From contig CAMNAK010000001.1 of assembly GCA_946530965.1 (NCBI GenBank), forward strand, positions 124,001-188,000: a stretch of DNA of 64,000 nt. Direction: 5' to 3'. This document shows positions 60,356 through 64,000 of this stretch, one piece after another. Origin of the DNA: an uncultured Candidatus Saccharibacteria bacterium. Lineage in GTDB: Bacteria > Patescibacteriota > Saccharimonadia > Saccharimonadales > Saccharimonadaceae. The translations under genes and the position numbers were made by a program. The notes under the pieces are model-generated. The model saw only the letters and a list, made by a program, of their open reading frames with translations. It was not told the origin of the DNA and searched no databases. Each line of letters starts with the position of its first letter. Position 1 is the stretch's first letter.

Positions 60356-60972
60356 CGGCCAAGAAGAAAAGTGTCGCTGAAGACCTCATCAAAGCTATCA
60401 CGCCAAAGATGATTATTATCTCTGTTTTGAGTGCTAGCGGCGCAATGTTGGCCATGCTTCTTGCAATTTATGCAGGTGTAAAAGTTGGCTTGGTCGATGC
60501 CTTTGGTAATAAAGCTACCGAAGAAGGTATTAAGGATATCGCCGTGATTAATATTAGTTATAATTCTCAGGCTTACCACTTTGCTTCTAGCGAAAGTTGC
60601 CTAGGCGGCGATACCAGCCAATGCCTTATGGGTAAATATGCGGCAGATAGCAAGGGCTATGCGATTATTAAAAGCGGTGATCAGCTGAAACGCTTTATGG
60701 ATATTACTAATGCATATGGCGGACAAGAATATACAGCAAACGTTCCTGAAGGTTTCTTCTACTCTGGTTCAATCATAGCTCTAACGAAGGAGAGCAAGGA
60801 TTATGAGGATTTCGCAGTAACGAATGTATATCGCGACGAGAATTACAATCTTCATATCAAGGCGAAGACTGCAAAAAGCACAACACCTGAAGCCAATAAT
60901 ACAAGTGCACATGTTGTGCTGCTGTCGGTTCCGAACATTCAGCCCAAAGAAATCTATCTAGATGTTGAATAA
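60352..60972 (+). CDS. Membrane-anchored protein, tandem paralogue 2
   Basis: 206 aa with a short cytoplasmic N-terminus, a transmembrane segment (about 20-46) and the same outer domain as the preceding protein; it adds two cysteines (SCLGGDTSQC) that could form a disulfide. The duplicated pair is co-translated (ATGA overlap). It follows parA-parB-frr and ends at an intrinsic terminator. Probably a surface-facing complex. Unrecognised. Confidence 0.75.
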   Translation: MTAKKKSVAEDLIKAITPKMIIISVLSASGAMLAMLLAIYAGVKVGLVDAFGNKATEEGIKDIAVINISYNSQAYHFASSESCLGGDTSQCLMGKYAADSKGYAIIKSGDQLKRFMDITNAYGGQEYTANVPEGFFYSGSIIALTKESKDYEDFAVTNVYRDENYNLHIKAKTAKSTTPEANNTSAHVVLLSVPNIQPKEIYLDVE

Positions 60973-60974
60973 AT

Positions 60975-61012
60975 AAAAAGACGCGGGTTCGTGAATGACC
61001 GGCGTCTTTTTG
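60975..61012 (+). terminator. Intrinsic terminator
   Basis: AAAAGACGC...GCGTCTTTTT with a 17-base loop, T-run at the end. Confidence 0.75.
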
Positions 61013-61065
61013 TTGGCCTCTAAGAGCTTACGCGCGTTTAGCTAGTTCGCAGGTTTGACAGGTTA

Positions 61066-61110
61066 ACTTGTCAAACTAGTCAAACTAGTCAAACTAGTCA
61101 AACTTGTCAA
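61066..61110. repeat. Tandem 9-bp array, five units of ACTWGTCAA
   Basis: ACTTGTCAA, three ACTAGTCAA, then ACTTGTCAA, head to tail. A partial inverted copy (TTTGACAGGTTAAC) lies just upstream, and short TTCGC/GCGAA arms enclose the block. Confidence 0.85.
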
Positions 61111-61143
61111 AAGTGCGCGAAATGAGGTATATCTTTTAAAACA

Positions 61144-61191
61144 GAAAATGTAAAAGTTAACCTAGTTAACTTAGTTAACATTTACAATTTC
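61144..61191. repeat. GTTAAC-rich long palindrome P2
   Basis: 18-bp arms (GAAAATGTAAAAGTTAAC and GTTAACATTTACAATTTC, two mismatches) around CTAGTTAACTTA. Shares TGTAAAAGTTAACCTAGT with palindrome P1 at 30.2 kb. Confidence 0.8.
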
Positions 61192-61193
61192 AT

Positions 61194-61221
61194 ACAAAAA
61201 CCACCGGCTTTGGACCGGTGG
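61194..61221 (-). terminator. Intrinsic terminator (minus strand)
   Basis: CCACCGG/CCGGTGG hairpin followed on the minus strand by TTTTTG. Ends the bactofilin-like gene. Confidence 0.85.
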
Positions 61222-61239
61222 CAATTTACGATAGATTAA

Positions 61240-62574
61240 CTACTTCTTAGAGTTTTTGATAGACTTATCACCTTCGAGGCTGCTTAGATTTAATAGTCCG
61301 CGTTCCTTAATCATGGCAGATAGAAGGCCTAGATTTAGAACAACAAGGATAAAGATAAATGCTGCGCCTACGATTGGGATTAGCATAATGAGGCCGCTCG
61401 TGATAGCGCCAAGGAGTACATCGCGATATGGAGACTTATCCTCAGCCTTAACAATATTCTTGGAAACGAATGCACCAAGGCGAATCGTAACGAAAGCGGT
61501 TGCAATAGCGGCGCCAAGGCCAACAAGGATAATTGCGAAGCTGCCAACGATATTGAAGTAGCTAACAATAGATAGTAACCATGCAACAATAGGGACAATG
61601 ATCAAAACGAGAAGACCCTTGAAGAAGTTCGAAACGGTGTTCTTTGTTTCGCGGATATCCGTGTAGTTCTTTCTGCCGATAGCGGCAATAATAATCGAGA
61701 ATAGAGCGATCGAAATGATATAGACGCAAGTCTTGCTAATGTATTTAAAGATTGTCTTTAGAGTATCTTTCTTGCTCTCGATATCTACGTAAGTAGTGAT
61801 GCCTGCGATCTTCTTAGAATCAAGATTCTCGGTTTTTGCATCCTCGTTATAATTTAGCGTACCGTAAACAGTGGTGTTGCCCTTGAAAACGATACTTGCG
61901 GCAGCGATATTTGCATCGTGCTCGATGGTTGCGTTATCGAAGATAACAGTGCCACCAGCCGCATAAACGTTGCCAAGAACATGACCACTAAGCGTAATTT
62001 CTGCACCAGTTACATAAGCGTCACGCTGAACGGATTTCTTGCCGAACCTAACAAATGCGCCAGCAGCGTAAACATCGCGGCTTGTAGTGCCATCGATATT
62101 TACATTTGCACCAGCCGCAGCTAGGGTTTCCTGCTTACCTTCGGCCCTGATTTCGCTAGCAGCGATAAAGCTGATGCCGCGAACTTCGTGTTGCTCTGTC
62201 TCGGCTTTCAAACCGAAAATGAATAGATTATGCATGAATGCATCTTCGCTTGCAGTGGATGCTTCCTTTTCTGCAATGAAAGCAGGGGATTCATGGACAT
62301 TCTCTTTTTTCGTGTCGATAAGAGATTCATCTAGGCTCTCATCTAGACTCTCGTCGAGCGTTGTGGTTGGATTTGGTGCGATTAGGCTATCGCTGCTAAG
62401 AAGAGCTTCGCTTTCGCGTTCCAACTCTTTGTATTCTTTGACTGTCGTAGAACAATTGTTCCTTGGACAGTATTTTTCGCGCATCGCAGTCTTGCGTGCG
62501 CCTAGGGCGATATCGGCACCAAAACCGATAAGCGCAATAATGATAAGTGATATGTAAAATGCTTTACGTTTCAT
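61240..62574 (-). CDS. Membrane protein with outer bactofilin-like beta-helix domain
   Basis: 444 aa. N-terminal signal-like hydrophobic segment (about 6-23), then a polar linker with three LDES repeats. A beta-helix region of about 115 residues follows, made of short repeats (GANVNIDGTTSRDVYAAGAF, GGTVIFDNATIEHDANIAAA) resembling bactofilin/polymer-forming domains. Four C-terminal transmembrane segments end the protein. The beta helix would face outward if the N-terminus is cleaved or in. Bactofilins are normally cytoplasmic, so this could be a surface scaffold. An extended -10 TGTTATAAT (minus strand) lies upstream. Terminator downstream. Confidence 0.7.
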   Translation of the reverse strand: MKRKAFYISLIIIALIGFGADIALGARKTAMREKYCPRNNCSTTVKEYKELERESEALLSSDSLIAPNPTTTLDESLDESLDESLIDTKKENVHESPAFIAEKEASTASEDAFMHNLFIFGLKAETEQHEVRGISFIAASEIRAEGKQETLAAAGANVNIDGTTSRDVYAAGAFVRFGKKSVQRDAYVTGAEITLSGHVLGNVYAAGGTVIFDNATIEHDANIAAASIVFKGNTTVYGTLNYNEDAKTENLDSKKIAGITTYVDIESKKDTLKTIFKYISKTCVYIISIALFSIIIAAIGRKNYTDIRETKNTVSNFFKGLLVLIIVPIVAWLLSIVSYFNIVGSFAIILVGLGAAIATAFVTIRLGAFVSKNIVKAEDKSPYRDVLLGAITSGLIMLIPIVGAAFIFILVVLNLGLLSAMIKERGLLNLSSLEGDKSIKNSKK

Positions 62575-62645
62575 TATTATCCTTAAGTTAATATTAGTTA
62601 AATTATAACAAAAAATAAGCGTAATCAGAGCCGCTTGTGCTTACA

Positions 62646-62674
62646 TTGACAAACGTCTCAAAATCGTATATAAT
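62646..62674 (+). promoter_or_regulatory. Consensus promoter TTGACA-17-TATAAT
   Basis: Perfect hexamers and spacing; the predicted transcript starts about 15 bases before the ATG at 62696. Confidence 0.85.
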
Positions 62675-62695
62675 ATATAAAATTTGGGATTTGAG

Positions 62696-63277
62696 ATGAG
62701 ATATCTTATACTATTCGATCTTGGCCAGAAGCGTTACGCCAAGAAACTATCGTCAAGAAAAGCTGCAATCGACTACATTAATTTTTGCGCCCAAAAACAT
62801 GACGACGTAATCCGAAGCATTGTAAATGAAGAAGATAATAGCTTCCGTGTTACTTTTGATGATGATACTCAGGCCAAATTCCGCATCATTAAGTCCGTAG
62901 ATGGATGTCCGCTTGGCTATTACGAGGTTGATTTATACAAGATTTTCTCTAAAATCCGAAACAGGATTCTCGCCGAGAGGACTATAGAAGGTAATAAAAA
63001 CCGCGAACAAGAGAGAAGCAGAATCATCAAAAAGAGCTTTGCAAAGAAAGCCCGTTTGAACGCCCTCGGACTAGTTCTTATCGGTATTGCTTGTGTCCTT
63101 GGCGGCTTTGCTACGATGACTTTGCTTCTGACTCCTAATGACGGCGTTTGGATCTATGTCGTATATATGGCGGTAGTTGTGCTAGGTCTCGCTTTGACTC
63201 TTCGTGGTTCTTATCAGTTTATCTGGCCAAAGAAATCTATCGAGAAACGCGAAAAGCGCGCCTTAGATTTTGAGTAA
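62696..63277 (+). CDS. Two-pass membrane protein, unknown
   Basis: 193 aa from the ATG at 62696; the TTG in the ORF track lies at the predicted transcription start. About 115 polar, basic residues precede two hydrophobic segments (about 126-150 and 154-174) and a basic tail. N-terminal RYLILFDLGQKRYAKKLSSR suggests a small alpha/beta domain. No clear ribosome binding site; perfect promoter. Unrecognised. Confidence 0.65.
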   Translation: MRYLILFDLGQKRYAKKLSSRKAAIDYINFCAQKHDDVIRSIVNEEDNSFRVTFDDDTQAKFRIIKSVDGCPLGYYEVDLYKIFSKIRNRILAERTIEGNKNREQERSRIIKKSFAKKARLNALGLVLIGIACVLGGFATMTLLLTPNDGVWIYVVYMAVVVLGLALTLRGSYQFIWPKKSIEKREKRALDFE

Positions 63278-63305
63278 AAATAACACCCGCAAGAAACTGC
63301 GGGTG
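63276..63305. terminator. Intrinsic terminator between convergent genes
   Basis: CACCCGCA/TGCGGGTG with loop AGAAAC; minus-strand tail TTATTTTTAC, weaker on the plus strand. Confidence 0.7.
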
Positions 63306-63319
63306 ATAGTTGAAGTTAA

Positions 63320-63781
63320 TTAAAGTGAATCATAAAAACTCATTACGTCACTTCTGTCGCCTCTAATAAAGAACAGATAGTCATTGCCATCATATTTATA
63401 GTCAAGGCCAGATTCGTGCATGCGCTCTTTATTTTTCCACTCTTCGCCGCTCATATGGATAATGAAGTTGTTGCCGGGAAGGACAATAAGATAGCTATAG
63501 AATAAGCCAGTAAGCATATCTACGATGGAGAGATAACCTTTCTCGTGCTTGGGCTCGTATTCTAGTACAAGCTTGCTGCCGGGCGAATCTTCTGTATCGT
63601 TGATAACTTTGCAAACGAGCTTTCTTGCAACTTCGTCTTCCTCGACAGTTATACCAAGGTCTCTGCGTGCGCAAGAGCGTACGACATCAATCTCATCTAT
63701 TGCAGCGCCCTGCTTAACGAGACCACAGATACCACAATTCCTATTTACGATCTTAAAATGGAGAAATAAATAATTGCTCAT
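63320..63781 (-). CDS. Soluble protein, unknown (153 aa)
   Basis: 153 aa, mixed alpha/beta, with cysteines near the N-terminus (RNCGICGLVK) and later (RSCARRDLG). GGGAGGTG precedes the ATG at 63781, and a terminator follows. No membrane segment. Unrecognised. Design (strong ribosome binding site, own terminator) matches the cassette proteins at 30-35 and 51-54 kb. Confidence 0.6.
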   Translation of the reverse strand: MSNYLFLHFKIVNRNCGICGLVKQGAAIDEIDVVRSCARRDLGITVEEDEVARKLVCKVINDTEDSPGSKLVLEYEPKHEKGYLSIVDMLTGLFYSYLIVLPGNNFIIHMSGEEWKNKERMHESGLDYKYDGNDYLFFIRGDRSDVMSFYDSL

Positions 63782-63977
63782 AATAGCACCTCCCTAGTTT
63801 TCCTGAGCAATAATTGGCCTATATGTAAAATACATTATCGGGAAGTAGTAACCGATAAATATTTGGAGATTGTAACACGAAAAGGGCAAAAATTCAAGCG
63901 GCATGGTCGCTGTTGTTGCTCGCGAAAAGCTCATTCTTGATATATGTCGGCACTTATGCTAAGATACAAGTATTGAC

Positions 63978-64000
63978 GCCGCGATAGCTCAGTAGGTAGA
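63978..64000 (+). tRNA. tRNA, 5' part (cut by window end)
   Basis: Starts GCCGCGATAGCTCAGTAGGT, a typical acceptor strand and D-arm. The anticodon is outside the window. An extended -10-like TGCTAAGAT lies just upstream. Confidence 0.85.

Noticed and set aside
61066-61110. CRISPR array
   Set aside because: Units are 9 bp and directly adjacent, with no spacers and no cas genes nearby. A simple tandem repeat.

Overview
The window looks like a chromosomal segment of a small-genome bacterium of the Patescibacteria/CPR, most likely Candidatus Saccharibacteria (TM7). I infer this from divergent, short versions of universal genes (HrcA of 243 aa, Erm/KsgA-like of 186 aa, a beta-prime without its usual zinc cysteines), very tight TAATG gene junctions, many predicted leaderless mRNAs, and many unrecognised membrane-anchored proteins. 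UGA and UAG are both used as ordinary stops. The taxon is an inference from style, not from a marker search.

Core regions. 1-9.3 kb holds the 3' part of rpoB, rpoC, a cysteine-desulfurase-like enzyme, a thioredoxin-fold membrane protein and uppP. 9.3-18.3 kb holds lepA, an adenylate-kinase-like gene, then hrcA (with a CIRCE operator), grpE, trmD, recG and rsmD. 18.3-30.1 kb holds hsp20-trxA-trxB, a HerA-like ATPase, a large protein with a cryptic transglutaminase-like triad, uppS, tRNA-Leu, an FAD oxidase and trigger factor. 54.2-64 kb holds a SpoU methyltransferase, an Erm/KsgA-like methylase, a Mur-ligase-like protein, parA-parB-frr, two paralogous membrane proteins, a bactofilin-like surface protein and the start of a tRNA. 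uppS, uppP and the Mur-like gene fit a cell that handles the undecaprenyl carrier.

Surface polysaccharide region. 32.7 kb (initiating sugar transferase) and 35.1-43.8 kb carry glycosyltransferases, two acyltransferases, a Wzy/EpsG-like membrane protein, a LicD-type phosphotransferase, a Wzx-like flippase and a TarI/IspD-type cytidylyltransferase. Together they suggest a repeat-unit surface polymer decorated with a phospho-alcohol, such as ribitol phosphate. Intrinsic-terminator hairpins sit directly in front of the first gene of each block.

Accessory regions. 30-35 kb and 51.6-54.1 kb contain small soluble proteins of unknown function, including two tandem paralogues, a metzincin-like protease and a five-repeat DNA-binding-type protein. 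Nearly all have a near-consensus TTGACA-17-TATAAT promoter, a structured leader and a strong AGGAGG site, unlike the leaderless core genes. 44-51.6 kb is an AT-rich plastic island. It has three successive genes ending in, or built around, an R-x4-H (HEPN RNase) motif. One is frameshifted in a T7 run, one sits behind an (AT)13 microsatellite and one behind a perfect palindrome at its promoter. The island also holds a decayed toxin, an amber-interrupted BRO/DinD-like gene, a TetR-DUF998 pair and a RhuM gene. This HEPN cluster is the best candidate for an undescribed (probably anti-phage) system.

Two families of dispersed structured intergenic repeats are also present: 91-bp elements near 21.5 and 26.9 kb, and GTTAAC-rich palindromes near 30.2 and 61.1 kb.
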